The notes under the pieces were generated by a model. That model had not been told where the DNA came from and ran no database searches. It saw nothing but the letters and a program-made list of their open reading frames with translations. Below, in pieces: positions 7,792 through 15,934 of a stretch of 52,757 nt of DNA (its first letter is position 1; each line of letters starts with the position of its first letter). The DNA comes from Faecalibacterium gallinarum (lineage in GTDB: Bacteria; Bacillota; Clostridia; Oscillospirales; Ruminococcaceae): positions 1-52,757 of the forward strand of contig NZ_BQKV01000013.1 in the NCBI RefSeq assembly GCF_022180365.1, read 5' to 3'. Made by a program: the position numbers and the translations under genes.

Positions 7792-9957
7792 TTAGCCGAT
7801 CTCGTACCACTTGATCTCGTTGGCTTCCAGATGGAGGTCGAAGCTGTGGCCGTCGGTGGTGTAAACGGTGGTGTCCTGGGGCTGGTAGGTGTTGTTCACC
7901 ACGCAGTATTTGTGGTTGGCCACATAGGCGTGGACCTCCACATTGTAGTTGGAGCTGAACCAGGTGTGGAGCTGGTCCTCGCTGTGGCTGCTCCAGAGGA
8001 TGGCCCGGTAGAGGGCGCGGCTGTTGACGAAGCTGTAGGGCAGGCCGCTGATGTAGACCGCCCGGCCCTGGCCGAAGTCGTGGGCCGCCAGCTGGACCTC
8101 CTTGTCCCGCTGGATCAGCACCTGGGCGTCCTCCAGGGCGTAGATGCTCTTCTGGCCCTCGCCGAAGTCCATGTCCTGATTGGGGCAGTCCGCCAGGATG
8201 AAGTGGTCCCGGTGCTCGTCCCAGTTGTACTTGTCGTAGTTGAGGGTGCAGCCGGTCTCTTTCTCCACGCCCAGAACCCCGGCCAGCTGGAGGAACCGGC
8301 CCTGGTACTGGTGGCCGGAGGGCTCGCCCACGCCGATCAGGCCGCCGCCGTTCCAGACGAATTTCTTGACCGCTGCGGCGATCTCGGGGTCCTCCCACCA
8401 GCGGCCGCCGGTGTGGGCGGTGTCGGCGTCGCCCACGTTGATCAGGACGTCGATCTTTTCCAGCAGATGGGGGTCGGCCTTGATGTCCTCAAAGCTGATG
8501 AACTGGACATCGAAGGGGGCGCCGCTCAACGCCTCGATGACCCCGGCGTAGCTGTAATTCTTCTTATAGTAGAGGGCGTGGTGGACCATGTGGCAGCCCC
8601 AGGCCCGCATCTTGCCCCAGCAGTTCAGCACCGCTACCCGCTTGAAACAGTAGGGGGTGGTGCCCTTGATGTTGTCGTACAGCTCCCGGAACTCGTCGCA
8701 GACGCTCTGGACGTAGTCGATGAACTCGGGGAACTGGAGGGCCAGTTTCAGGTAGCCGCCGTAGCCGATCCGGTCAATGGGTTTGCGCAGGATGGCCCGC
8801 CGTGCGGTGACCCAGTTTTCCTTGGCCTCACGGACCGGGTCGCCCCCCTCGTGGAAGGTGTCGGGGAAGAAGTAGGGCAGGAATCGGCCCTCGGTGTACT
8901 TGACCCCCTCGATGTCCGAGATCAGCCGCAGGGTGGAGCCGTTGCCCACGCTGCCCACCACGGCGTCCAGGCCGATGGACTTGAACTCGGGCATAAAGGG
9001 CTCGGTGCCGATCCAGTGGTCGCCCAGGAACATCATGGCTTCGCAGCCGCACTCGTGGGTGATCTCCACCATCTCTTTGGCCAGCTTTGCCACCTCCCGG
9101 CGCTGGAAAGCCTGGAAGTCTTTATACTCCTTGCTGGGCACCCGGTACTGGTTGTTGTAGTAGCCCTGGTCGATGATGTACTCGGGGCGGAACTTGTAGC
9201 CCACTTCCCGCTCGAACTGCTCCAGAATGTAGGGGCTCACCGAGGCGGAGTAGCCGTACCAGTCCACGTACTTCTCCCGCTTCAGCTCATCGAAGATGAG
9301 GGTGAACTGGTGGAAGAAGGTGGTGTACCGGATGACGTTGACGTAGGGGTGCTCCTGGATGAACTTGCGCAGCCGCTCCATGGAGTACTTGTGGGTCTTG
9401 GGCTGGCGGACGTCGAAGGTGATCTGGTGCTCAAAGTTGGTCCAGCCGTTGGTGGTGGCGTTGTACATGTGGACGGGGTCCCAGATCAGGTAGGCCAGAA
9501 AACTCACGGTGTACTCGTGGAAAGGCACCGCCTGGACGGTGACGCTGCCGTCGGCGTAGCTCCACTGGCTGGGGGGCACCGGCTGGCCGGTGGTGCGGTC
9601 CATGACCTCCCACCAGCGGGTGATGTCGTCCCGGGTGTTCACCTCCATCAGCTCGGGGCTGATCCCCTTCATCAGGGGGATGGTGACGGTGTCGCCATGG
9701 GCGGTGTAAAAGCCGGTCATGATGTAGCACTGCTGGATCTCGTCGGGGTTGGCTTTGGCCCAGGCGTTGTCCTTGCGGGTGGTGTAGTAGGTGGAGTAAA
9801 TCTTGGCGTCGGCGTCCCGCAGCTGCTGGGGGAAATCGGTGCCGTCGCAGTCACGGATGGCGTCTGCACCCCATTTTTTCAGGATTTCCAGGGTTTCGGG
9901 CACTACATCCAGGTCGGTGGGGATGGTTACGCGCCCTTTTTTCTGTGTATCGTTCAT
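7792..9957 (-). CDS. 1,3-beta-galactosyl-N-acetylhexosamine phosphorylase (GH112)
   Basis: 721 residues, the usual length for GH112. The enzyme phosphorolyses galacto-N-biose or lacto-N-biose into galactose 1-phosphate and GalNAc or GlcNAc in the cytoplasm. The start RVTIPTDLDV...KKWGADAIRDCDGTDFP is characteristic, and MMFLGDHWIGTEPF places Asp313 exactly where the bifidobacterial enzyme has its general acid. No signal peptide is present. It is last in an operon of binding protein, two permeases and a small membrane protein, so the disaccharide is imported intact. Relatives acting on galactosyl-rhamnose exist, so the exact substrate should be treated as probable. Confidence 0.92.
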   Translation of the reverse strand: MNDTQKKGRVTIPTDLDVVPETLEILKKWGADAIRDCDGTDFPQQLRDADAKIYSTYYTTRKDNAWAKANPDEIQQCYIMTGFYTAHGDTVTIPLMKGISPELMEVNTRDDITRWWEVMDRTTGQPVPPSQWSYADGSVTVQAVPFHEYTVSFLAYLIWDPVHMYNATTNGWTNFEHQITFDVRQPKTHKYSMERLRKFIQEHPYVNVIRYTTFFHQFTLIFDELKREKYVDWYGYSASVSPYILEQFEREVGYKFRPEYIIDQGYYNNQYRVPSKEYKDFQAFQRREVAKLAKEMVEITHECGCEAMMFLGDHWIGTEPFMPEFKSIGLDAVVGSVGNGSTLRLISDIEGVKYTEGRFLPYFFPDTFHEGGDPVREAKENWVTARRAILRKPIDRIGYGGYLKLALQFPEFIDYVQSVCDEFRELYDNIKGTTPYCFKRVAVLNCWGKMRAWGCHMVHHALYYKKNYSYAGVIEALSGAPFDVQFISFEDIKADPHLLEKIDVLINVGDADTAHTGGRWWEDPEIAAAVKKFVWNGGGLIGVGEPSGHQYQGRFLQLAGVLGVEKETGCTLNYDKYNWDEHRDHFILADCPNQDMDFGEGQKSIYALEDAQVLIQRDKEVQLAAHDFGQGRAVYISGLPYSFVNSRALYRAILWSSHSEDQLHTWFSSNYNVEVHAYVANHKYCVVNNTYQPQDTTVYTTDGHSFDLHLEANEIKWYEIG

Positions 9958-9996
9958 GGTTTGCTCCTTTATTCTTTTCCGTATTTCCGGTGAGGG

Positions 9997-10188
9997 TTAT
10001 CTGCTCTGGAAGGGCCGGTTATAGATGTAGAGGGCCGCCAGCAGCAGCGCCACGCCCAGGACCATAATCCCCAGACCCGCCAGCTGGCCGGTCATCTGCC
10101 AGCCGTTGACCACCAGCACCATCGCCAGGACAAACAGCACCGCAATCAGCACGATGCGCAGAACGGGATGTTCTTTCCAAAATTCCAT
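9997..10188 (-). CDS. small two-helix membrane protein (DUF6903-like)
   Basis: 63 residues with two hydrophobic helices (IVLIAVLFVLAMVLVVNGW and LAGLGIMVLGVALLLAALYI) and a basic C-terminus. It starts 13 bases after the permease and 39 bases before the phosphorylase, inside the operon. Small proteins of this appearance (DUF6903, from memory) accompany sugar ABC operons with GH112 enzymes; function is unknown. It could assist the permease complex, but this is only context. Confidence 0.72.
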   Translation of the reverse strand: MEFWKEHPVLRIVLIAVLFVLAMVLVVNGWQMTGQLAGLGIMVLGVALLLAALYIYNRPFQSR

Positions 10189-10201
10189 GGTGTCGCCTCC
10201 T

Positions 10202-11101
10202 TTAGCCCTTCAGGCCGCCCACGGTCATGCCCTGGGTCAGCTGTTTCTGTACGCAGATGTAGAGGATCAGGGTGGGCAGCATCACCAGCACCAGACCGGC
10301 GTACATGGTGCCGTACTGGGCGGCGCTCTGCTGGGCCTGCATCAGGTTCAAAAGGCCCACCGGCAGGGTGCGGGGTGCGCTGGTGGAGCTCATCAGGGTC
10401 ATGGAGATGATGTACTCGTTCCAGAAAGAGAGGAAGTTGAACAGGATGATGGTGATGATGGAGGGTTTCGCCATAGGGAAGATGATCTTGACCATGGCGG
10501 AGAAGTAACCCGCGCCGTCGATGTAGGCGGCCTCCTCGAAATCATGGGGCAGGGTGGCGAAGTAGCCCGACAGCAGATAGATGGTGAAGGGAAGGGCCGT
10601 GGCGGCGTAGACCACCGCCAGCACCACCAGGTTGTTCAAGAGGAAACCCGAGCCGAAGACATTCTTCAGCCAGGTGTCGCCGTCCCGCAGCATCAGGAAG
10701 ATGGGCACCACAATGTAGTTGACGTTGATGAACAGGCCCGCCATGAACAGGGTGTTCAGCAGCCCGCTGCCCCGGAAGTGGAACCGGGACAGGCAGTAGG
10801 CGGCGGGCAGGGCGATCACCAGCAAAAGCGCCAGGGCCAGGGCGGTAACCATCACCGAGTTGAGCATATACTGGCCCATCTTGGCGCCGTTCCATGCGTT
10901 GACGAAGTTCTGCCAGTAGAATCCCATGGGCAGGGACCAGGGGTTGCCGTAGAACTCGGAGTTCTGTTTGATGGAGGCCATAAAGACCCAGGCCACCGGC
11001 ACCAGGATGGTCACCGCCAGCAGGATCAGGACCAGGTAGATAAAGAATTTGTACAGCCCCTCGGCCGAGCGGGGGGTCTTTTGTTCCTGAGTGTGTTCCA
11101 T
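10202..11101 (-). CDS. sugar ABC transporter permease, MalG type
   Basis: 299 residues, six predicted membrane helices, and the EAA loop FEEAAYIDGAGYFSAMVKIIFPMAKP, which docks onto the ATPase. It ends in VGGLKG, the usual MalG-type tail. It starts 12 bases after the partner permease. No ATPase gene is in the operon, so a shared MsmK/UgpC-type ATPase encoded elsewhere is expected, as is normal for CUT1 sugar systems in Firmicutes. Confidence 0.93.
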   Translation of the reverse strand: MEHTQEQKTPRSAEGLYKFFIYLVLILLAVTILVPVAWVFMASIKQNSEFYGNPWSLPMGFYWQNFVNAWNGAKMGQYMLNSVMVTALALALLLVIALPAAYCLSRFHFRGSGLLNTLFMAGLFINVNYIVVPIFLMLRDGDTWLKNVFGSGFLLNNLVVLAVVYAATALPFTIYLLSGYFATLPHDFEEAAYIDGAGYFSAMVKIIFPMAKPSIITIILFNFLSFWNEYIISMTLMSSTSAPRTLPVGLLNLMQAQQSAAQYGTMYAGLVLVMLPTLILYICVQKQLTQGMTVGGLKG

Positions 11102-11113
11102 AGGGGTTTCTCC

Positions 11114-11998
11114 TTAAAATTCCAGGGGCTCACGGCTGGTGGCCTTGTTGACACAGGCGGACAGGGCAAACGAGAACAGGAAGATCACCACGCCGATGGC
11201 CATGCTGTAACCGTACAGACCAGCGTTCTTCTGGCTGTACATGTAGTTCAGGGCCACGTCCGACGCGCCGTTGGGGCCGCCGCTGGTCATGGCAGTGACG
11301 AACAGGAAAGCCATGTTGATGGTGGAGATGATGAAGAAGGTCAAAGTGGTGCGGATGTTGGTCCAGATCAGGGGGATGGTGATCTGGAAGAACTGGGTCA
11401 GCCGGCCGGCGCCGTCCAAGTTGGCGCTCTCGTACAGGCTGGCGGGCACCGAGGCCATGGAGGCCATGTACATCACCATATAGTAGCCCACGGCCTGCCA
11501 GACCATGGCGATGATCAGGGAGGGGATGACCAGGCTCTCACCCTTCCAGAGGATGGGGTTGGTCATATCCCGGAACAGGCCGATGATGCTGTTCAGCATA
11601 CCGTTTTCGGGCTTGTAGATGGCCGAGAAGATGCCCGAGATAACGACCACCGAGAGGATGTTGGGGATGTAGAACACCACGCGGAAGAAGTTCTGGCCCT
11701 TGATTTTTTCCCGGGTGAGGATGGCCGCGAACACCAGCGCAAAGGCGAAAGTGACGATGGTGACCACCACCACCAGCAGAATCATGTTCTGCATCGAGCG
11801 GATGAACTGGGCGTCGTGGATCAGCTGCTGGAAGTTTTTCAGCCCCACGAAGGTTTCTTCGGGGGAGTAGGCTCCCCGCTCGTACAGCGACATCCGGAAG
11901 ACGTTCAGGGTGGGCAGGATCATGAAGATGAAAAACAGGATCGTCGCCGGCGCGACGCACAGCACCAGAAAGCGGCTGCGGCGCTTATTGGACTTCAT
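11114..11998 (-). CDS. sugar ABC transporter permease, MalF type
   Basis: 294 residues from ATG 11998, preceded by AAAGGAG; an upstream in-frame TTG at 12019 is less likely because it overlaps that site. Six membrane helices are visible and the EAA loop reads LYESANLDGAGRLTQFFQITIP. It pairs with the MalG-type permease. It lies after a strong stem-loop that separates it from the binding-protein gene, which would keep its level below that of the binding protein. Confidence 0.92.
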   Translation of the reverse strand: MKSNKRRSRFLVLCVAPATILFFIFMILPTLNVFRMSLYERGAYSPEETFVGLKNFQQLIHDAQFIRSMQNMILLVVVVTIVTFAFALVFAAILTREKIKGQNFFRVVFYIPNILSVVVISGIFSAIYKPENGMLNSIIGLFRDMTNPILWKGESLVIPSLIIAMVWQAVGYYMVMYMASMASVPASLYESANLDGAGRLTQFFQITIPLIWTNIRTTLTFFIISTINMAFLFVTAMTSGGPNGASDVALNYMYSQKNAGLYGYSMAIGVVIFLFSFALSACVNKATSREPLEF

Positions 11999-12025
11999 AA
12001 AGGGAACCGCTCCTTTCAAAGTAAA

Positions 12026-12052
12026 AGCGGAGGCGGTTTAACCGCCTCCGCT
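12026..12052 (-). terminator. intra-operon stem-loop after the binding-protein gene
   Basis: AGCGGAGGCGGT and ACCGCCTCCGCT pair perfectly (12 bp) around a 3-base loop, and TTTTACTTT follows on the minus strand. It sits between the binding protein and the first permease with no new promoter visible. It probably acts as a leaky terminator or mRNA-stabilising hairpin that boosts the binding protein. Confidence 0.78.
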
Positions 12053-12082
12053 GGGCAAGTCATTCTTGCAGGGGAGGGTAGA

Positions 12083-13444
12083 TTACTCCACCAGATTGGC
12101 GCGCATCTGGTCGCTGGCCGACTTGATGCCGTCGATCCAATCCTGCTCGGTGATGCTGCCGGAGACCAGAGAGTTGACGGGGTCAAAGAAGACGGTGCGG
12201 ACCTCGATGCCGGGGATGGCGGTGAAGGCGGCGAAGTTGCCCATGGCTGCCTTGGCGCCGTTGTCGTAGATGGAGTAGAACAGCTGGTTGTCGCCTTCCA
12301 GGCTGTCGGCGATGCCCAGAACGGGCTGGATGGCGCCGGACTCAGCGAAGAGCTCGCAGGCCACGTCGCTGTACAGGAAAGCCACGAACTGCTTGGCGGC
12401 GTCGATGTGCTCGGCGCCGGAGGGGATCCAGGCCTGCTCAAACCAGGTGTAGCTGTACCGGTCGCCGCCCTCCTTGACAGCGGGCAGGGCGGTCATGCCC
12501 CACTCGAAGCCCTCGGCGCGGGGAGCCTCGGCCATCTCGCCCACGATCCAGGTGCCGTTGGGCATGAACAGGGCCTTGTTGTCCAGCACCAGCTGCTGGT
12601 TCTGGGTGAAGTCCTGGTCGTTGGCCTGGGCAGGGGTGATGGGGTTGGTGTAGGTGGCCAGCTTGGCGACGATGTCGAAGCAGGTCTGAGCCTCGGGGGT
12701 GTCCCAGATGCCCTCGGCGTAGTGGGTGGCTTTCTCGAAGAACTCGGGGCCGCCGGCGACGTACATCAGAGCGTAGAAGAATGCGTCAAAGTAGCCGGTG
12801 GTGGGGTAAGTAAACAGGTAGGTGCCGGCAGCCAGAGCGGCGTCGCCCAGCTCCCACATCTCGTCCCAGGTCTGGGGGACTTCCCAGCCGTTCTCCGCCA
12901 GGAAAGCGGCGTTGTAGAACAGGCCGCAGGGGCTGTAGAACATGGGGGCCAGATAGGTCTTGCCGTCGTTGTAGGGGTTGGTCAGGCTGGTGTCGGTGAA
13001 GCCGCCGGCGATCTTGTCGCTGACCTTGACGCTCTCGCCGGGGACGGTCATGCTCAGCACGTCGGTGATGTCGGCGATCAGGTTGCCCTTGATGAACTGC
13101 TCGGTCAGGGCAGCCTCGCGGCCGGTGGCCAGGTGGATCACGTCGGGGTAATCGCCGCCCTGCATGGAGGGGCCGATCACGTCTTCCAGGTTCTTGTCGG
13201 TGGTCAGCTCGACGGCGATGCCGGTCTGCTCGGTGAAGGCCTCGGCGACCTTCTTCCACATCTCGGAGCCGTAGGCGGTCTCGATGGCGGCGACCTTGAT
13301 GGTGGTGGCCGCGGCGGCGCCGGAGGAGGCGGCGCCCGAAGCAGCGGTGGTGCTGGAGGCGCTGCCGCCGCAGGCGGCCAGGCCCAGGGCAGCGGCGCCG
13401 GCGCCCACGATCTTGATAAAGTTGCGACGAGAAATGCGTTTCAT
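12083..13444 (-). CDS. extracellular sugar-binding lipoprotein of the disaccharide ABC transporter
   Basis: 453 residues from ATG 13444, which has GGAGG seven bases upstream; the open frame continues further up without a good start. The signal peptide is KRISRRNFIKIVGAGAAALG with lipobox LAAC (Cys25); the RR pair makes it look Tat-like. The body is a family-1 solute-binding protein (TTIKVAAIETAYGSEMWKKV, DVIHLATGREAAL, WDEMWELGDAALAAG). It is the first gene of the operon leading to GH112, so galacto-N-biose/lacto-N-biose is the probable ligand by context. Confidence 0.93.
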   Translation of the reverse strand: MKRISRRNFIKIVGAGAAALGLAACGGSASSTTAASGAASSGAAAATTIKVAAIETAYGSEMWKKVAEAFTEQTGIAVELTTDKNLEDVIGPSMQGGDYPDVIHLATGREAALTEQFIKGNLIADITDVLSMTVPGESVKVSDKIAGGFTDTSLTNPYNDGKTYLAPMFYSPCGLFYNAAFLAENGWEVPQTWDEMWELGDAALAAGTYLFTYPTTGYFDAFFYALMYVAGGPEFFEKATHYAEGIWDTPEAQTCFDIVAKLATYTNPITPAQANDQDFTQNQQLVLDNKALFMPNGTWIVGEMAEAPRAEGFEWGMTALPAVKEGGDRYSYTWFEQAWIPSGAEHIDAAKQFVAFLYSDVACELFAESGAIQPVLGIADSLEGDNQLFYSIYDNGAKAAMGNFAAFTAIPGIEVRTVFFDPVNSLVSGSITEQDWIDGIKSASDQMRANLVE

Positions 13445-13564
13445 AATGTATCCTCCCAAGATGAAAGTTCCTGTACCTTGCAGGGGCGGGCGGCTGCACA
13501 GGCTCAGCCGGTTCCGCCCGATCTCTGAACCCAATATAGAAGATTTTTGCTCTGCCCACAAGCG

Positions 13565-13594
13565 CTTTCTTGTTCCGTTTTTTATAAATCTTGC
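13565..13594 (-). promoter_or_regulatory. candidate AraC half-site pair upstream of the sugar operon
   Basis: AAATCTTGC at 13586-13594, inside a 15-base match TTTTATAAATCTTGC also found at 13824-13838. A weaker copy (TCTTG core) lies exactly 21 bases away at 13565. It is ~140 bases upstream of the binding-protein start. AraC proteins typically bind direct half-sites two helical turns apart. Confidence 0.5.
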
Positions 13595-13638
13595 TGTAAG
13601 TTAAACCGATTGTCCTACGATCGCGGTTTTTGATAAAA

Positions 13639-13652
13639 AGAAAACGTTTTCT
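13639..13652. promoter_or_regulatory. perfect 14-bp palindrome, cre/LacI-like operator
   Basis: AGAAAACGTTTTCT is a perfect palindrome centred on CG, the form used by CcpA and LacI-family proteins. It lies between the divergent sugar operon and AraC gene, so carbon-catabolite control is plausible. Confidence 0.5.
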
Positions 13653-13729
13653 ACCCGCAGAAGGGGAGTATTTACAAAATAATTACAGATTAAGGAAATT
13701 TTTTTGCCCATCCCGGCAGGAAAAAGCCC

Positions 13730-13758
13730 TTGCAAAACGCCGCTCCAATCCCTATAAT
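13730..13758 (+). promoter_or_regulatory. promoter of the AraC regulator
   Basis: TTGCAA (13730-13735) and TATAAT (13753-13758) with a 17-base spacer. A leader of about 130 bases, containing two AraC-like half-sites, runs to the ATG at 13894. Confidence 0.72.
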
Positions 13759-13808
13759 AAAACCAGATTCCAGGGCTGCCCACCCGAAAACGGAACAAAC
13801 ACGGGTTG

Positions 13809-13838
13809 AAATCTTGCTTTATATTTTATAAATCTTGC
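13809..13838 (+). promoter_or_regulatory. two AraC-type half-sites, 21 bp apart
   Basis: AAATCTTGC occurs at 13809-13817 and again at 13830-13838, exactly 21 bases apart, in the leader of the AraC gene. With the pair at 13565/13586 this could allow DNA looping as in the araBAD system. Confidence 0.55.
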
Positions 13839-13893
13839 GCAATCTTTTTAGAAAAATGCACTGGAAGGTTAAAATCCAGCAGGAGGTACCCCC

Positions 13894-14775
13894 ATGAGCA
13901 CCGACCGTTTTGACATCAGCTATGCCCCCGCCCCGCGGGAGACCTTTCGGCTTTTGTACATCAGCAAGAGCCGATTCGGCGGCGACTGGAACAGCACCGC
14001 CCACACCCATTCCTGCACCGAGCTGTTTTACTGCCTCAGCGGGGAGGGACAGTTCTACATCAGCGGCCATCATTACCCGGTCCAGCCCGACGATCTGGTG
14101 ATCGTCAACCCCCAGGTGGAGCACACCGAGCTGAGCCTGAACGCCGCCCCCCTGGAATATGTGGTGCTGGGAATTTCGGGCATCGAGCTTCTTTTCGGCA
14201 AAGCGGACGCCCCCTATGCCATCCTGAACTGCCGGGAACAGCGGGAGCGGCTGTGCTCCCTGCTCCATATGCTGCTGGCCGAGGCGGACCACAGTCTGGA
14301 CGGCTACGAGACGGTCTGCCAGGACCTGCTGGAGGTGCTGCTGATCTGGCTGGTGCGCAGCTCCACCCTCTCCCTCCAGATCCAAAAGACGGATACTCGG
14401 TCCGAAAACCGGGAGTGCGCCGAGATCAAGCGGTATATCGACGTCAACTACCGGGAGAACATCACCCTGGACAAGCTGGCGGATCTGGCCCACATCAATA
14501 AGTATTATCTGGCCCATACCTTTCAGAAAGAGTACGGGGTGTCGCCCATCACCTACCTGAGCCGCCGGAGGATCGAGGAGAGCAAGTATCTTCTGGGCAA
14601 CACCGGCCACACCCTGGCCCAGGTGAGTGAGCTATTGGGATTTTCCTCCCCCAGCTATTTTTCCCAGTGTTTCCGCAAGGCGGAGGGGATCAGCCCCAAC
14701 GAGTACCGCCGCCAGGTGCGTCAGGGCCAGCGCCCGGCCTCTGCCGCCCCCCGCACCAAAGGGCCAGATCGTTAA
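13894..14775 (+). CDS. AraC-family regulator of the disaccharide operon
   Basis: 293 residues. The N-terminal cupin sugar-binding domain has HTHSCTELFYCLSGEGQFYI and QPDDLVIVNPQVEHTE; the C-terminal double HTH is LDKLADLAHINKYYLAHTFQ and LAQVSELLGFSSPSYFSQCF. A CAGGAGG site precedes the ATG. It is divergent from the binding-protein operon, which is the usual arrangement for a local activator. The three AAATCTTGC repeats in the intergenic region are its likely targets. It may respond to the imported disaccharide or its product. Confidence 0.92.
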   Translation: MSTDRFDISYAPAPRETFRLLYISKSRFGGDWNSTAHTHSCTELFYCLSGEGQFYISGHHYPVQPDDLVIVNPQVEHTELSLNAAPLEYVVLGISGIELLFGKADAPYAILNCREQRERLCSLLHMLLAEADHSLDGYETVCQDLLEVLLIWLVRSSTLSLQIQKTDTRSENRECAEIKRYIDVNYRENITLDKLADLAHINKYYLAHTFQKEYGVSPITYLSRRRIEESKYLLGNTGHTLAQVSELLGFSSPSYFSQCFRKAEGISPNEYRRQVRQGQRPASAAPRTKGPDR

Positions 14776-14920
14776 ACCCGCACGGAACAATGAGCAATGG
14801 GGAATGAAAGCGACGCCGCGACGCAGGTTTTATACGGGCCCCAAACCCTTGGGAGTTCGCAGGGGCTGCGACTGCCGCGGCATCCCACCTTTCGGTTCCC
14901 GCGCAGCGTACGGCGCGAAC

Positions 14921-14957
14921 AAACCCCCGTCGCATCAAATGTCGATGCGGCGGGGTT
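14921..14957. terminator. bidirectional terminator hairpin
   Basis: AAACCCCC and CGCATC pair with GATGCG and CGGGGTTT. It lies between the AraC gene and the ABC remnant, and can end transcripts from both sides. Confidence 0.72.
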
Positions 14958-14978
14958 TCTGTTATGGGATGGGGGGTC

Positions 14979-15378
14979 TCAGGCCCCGATGGCGTTGCCG
15001 GTGTAGAGCTGGTAGTACCGGCCCTTCTTGGCGATCAGCTCGTCGTGGCTGCCCCGCTCGATGATCCGGCCCTGTTCCAGGACCATGATGCAGTCGGAGT
15101 TCTTGACGGTGGAGAGCCGGTGGGCGATGACGAAGGTGGTCCGCCCGGTCATCAGGGCGTCCATGCCCGCCTGGACCAGGGTCTCGGTCCGGGTGTCAAT
15201 GGAGCTGGTGGCCTCGTCCAGGATCAGCACCGGCGGGTCGGCCACCGCCGCCCGGGCGATGGCCAGCAGCTGCCGCTGGCCCTGGCTGAGGTTGGCGCCG
15301 TCGCCGGTGAGCAGGGTGTTGTAGCCGTTGGGCAGACGGCGGATGAAGTCGTCGGCGTTGGCCAGCCGGGCTGCGTCT
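14979..15378 (-). pseudogene. 3' fragment of an ABC exporter gene
   Basis: The minus strand encodes only the last ~130 residues of an exporter nucleotide-binding domain: RRLPNGYNTLL, the signature LSQGQRQLL, Walker B LILDEATSSID, and the switch VIAHRLSTV. The frame continues upstream of the first ATG (15245) to about 15378, where homology stops and a LysR-type sequence on the other strand begins. The membrane domain and Walker A are absent, so it is not functional. It resembles the second subunit of the intact pair at 15935-19474 but is a distinct sequence, so it is the remnant of a third exporter gene. Confidence 0.85.
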
Positions 15379-15846
15379 TCTTTCCTTTATAAAGAGCTGA
15401 CCCGTTCTTCCATGGTCTGCCTCTGCGCCGGGGATCACCCGCTGGCGGGCCGGGCCGAGGTTTCGCCCGAGGATCTGCGGAAGGTGCCGCTGGTTTTGCC
15501 GGCGCCCTCCCAGGTGCCGCCCGCCGTCCATCTCCAGCACCAGGCTCTGCTGGGGGATCGCCCGCCCTTTGAAATTTATTTCTGCGACACGGTGGACGCC
15601 ATGGCTGTCCTGACGGCGTCGGGCTATGGGGTGTCGGTGCTGCCGGATCTGCTGGTGCCCGACCTCCCGGGGCTCTGCCAGATCCCCCTGAAAGGGAGCC
15701 AGCCGGTTTCCTTTGGGCTTTACTATAAGACGGTAAAGGGCCGCCCCCTGGTCAAAGCCTTTCTCGCCGCGGCCCAGAAAACCTGGCCCGGCCCAGGGAG
15801 AGGGGAGGAACCCGGCCCCGGCCGAGAAAAAATGAAGGTTACTTGA
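15379..15846 (+). pseudogene. 3' fragment of a LysR-family regulator gene
   Basis: Encodes the last ~150 residues of a LysR effector-binding domain: SSMVCLCAGDHPLAGRAEV, then TVDAMAVLTASGYGVSVLPD and a final helix with KAFLAAAQKTW. No HTH domain and no proper start are present. The frame opens inside the opposing ABC fragment, with the boundary near 15378. A single deletion that removed the 5' parts of two convergently or divergently placed genes explains the join. The junction could be off by ~10 bases. Confidence 0.8.
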
Positions 15847-15934
15847 CTTTCTCAAATGCTGCGGTATTATCTTTTTTATTGGATGAAACGAAAAAAGCCC
15901 GCTGCGGGGCGGGCAAAACCCTGGGGGGAAGTTT

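Noticed and set aside
7831-9993. 720-codon open frame on the + strand
   Set aside because: Mirror of the GH112 gene; no start site or motif.
10106-13528. Very long open frame (about 1140 codons) on the + strand
   Set aside because: It is antisense to the sugar ABC operon, His/Gly/Val-rich without domains, and arises from GC-rich codon bias.
15898-15914. Hairpin GCCCGC/GCGGGC with a T run on the minus strand
   Set aside because: No minus-strand gene reads into it from the right; it may be a leftover, so no terminator is called.
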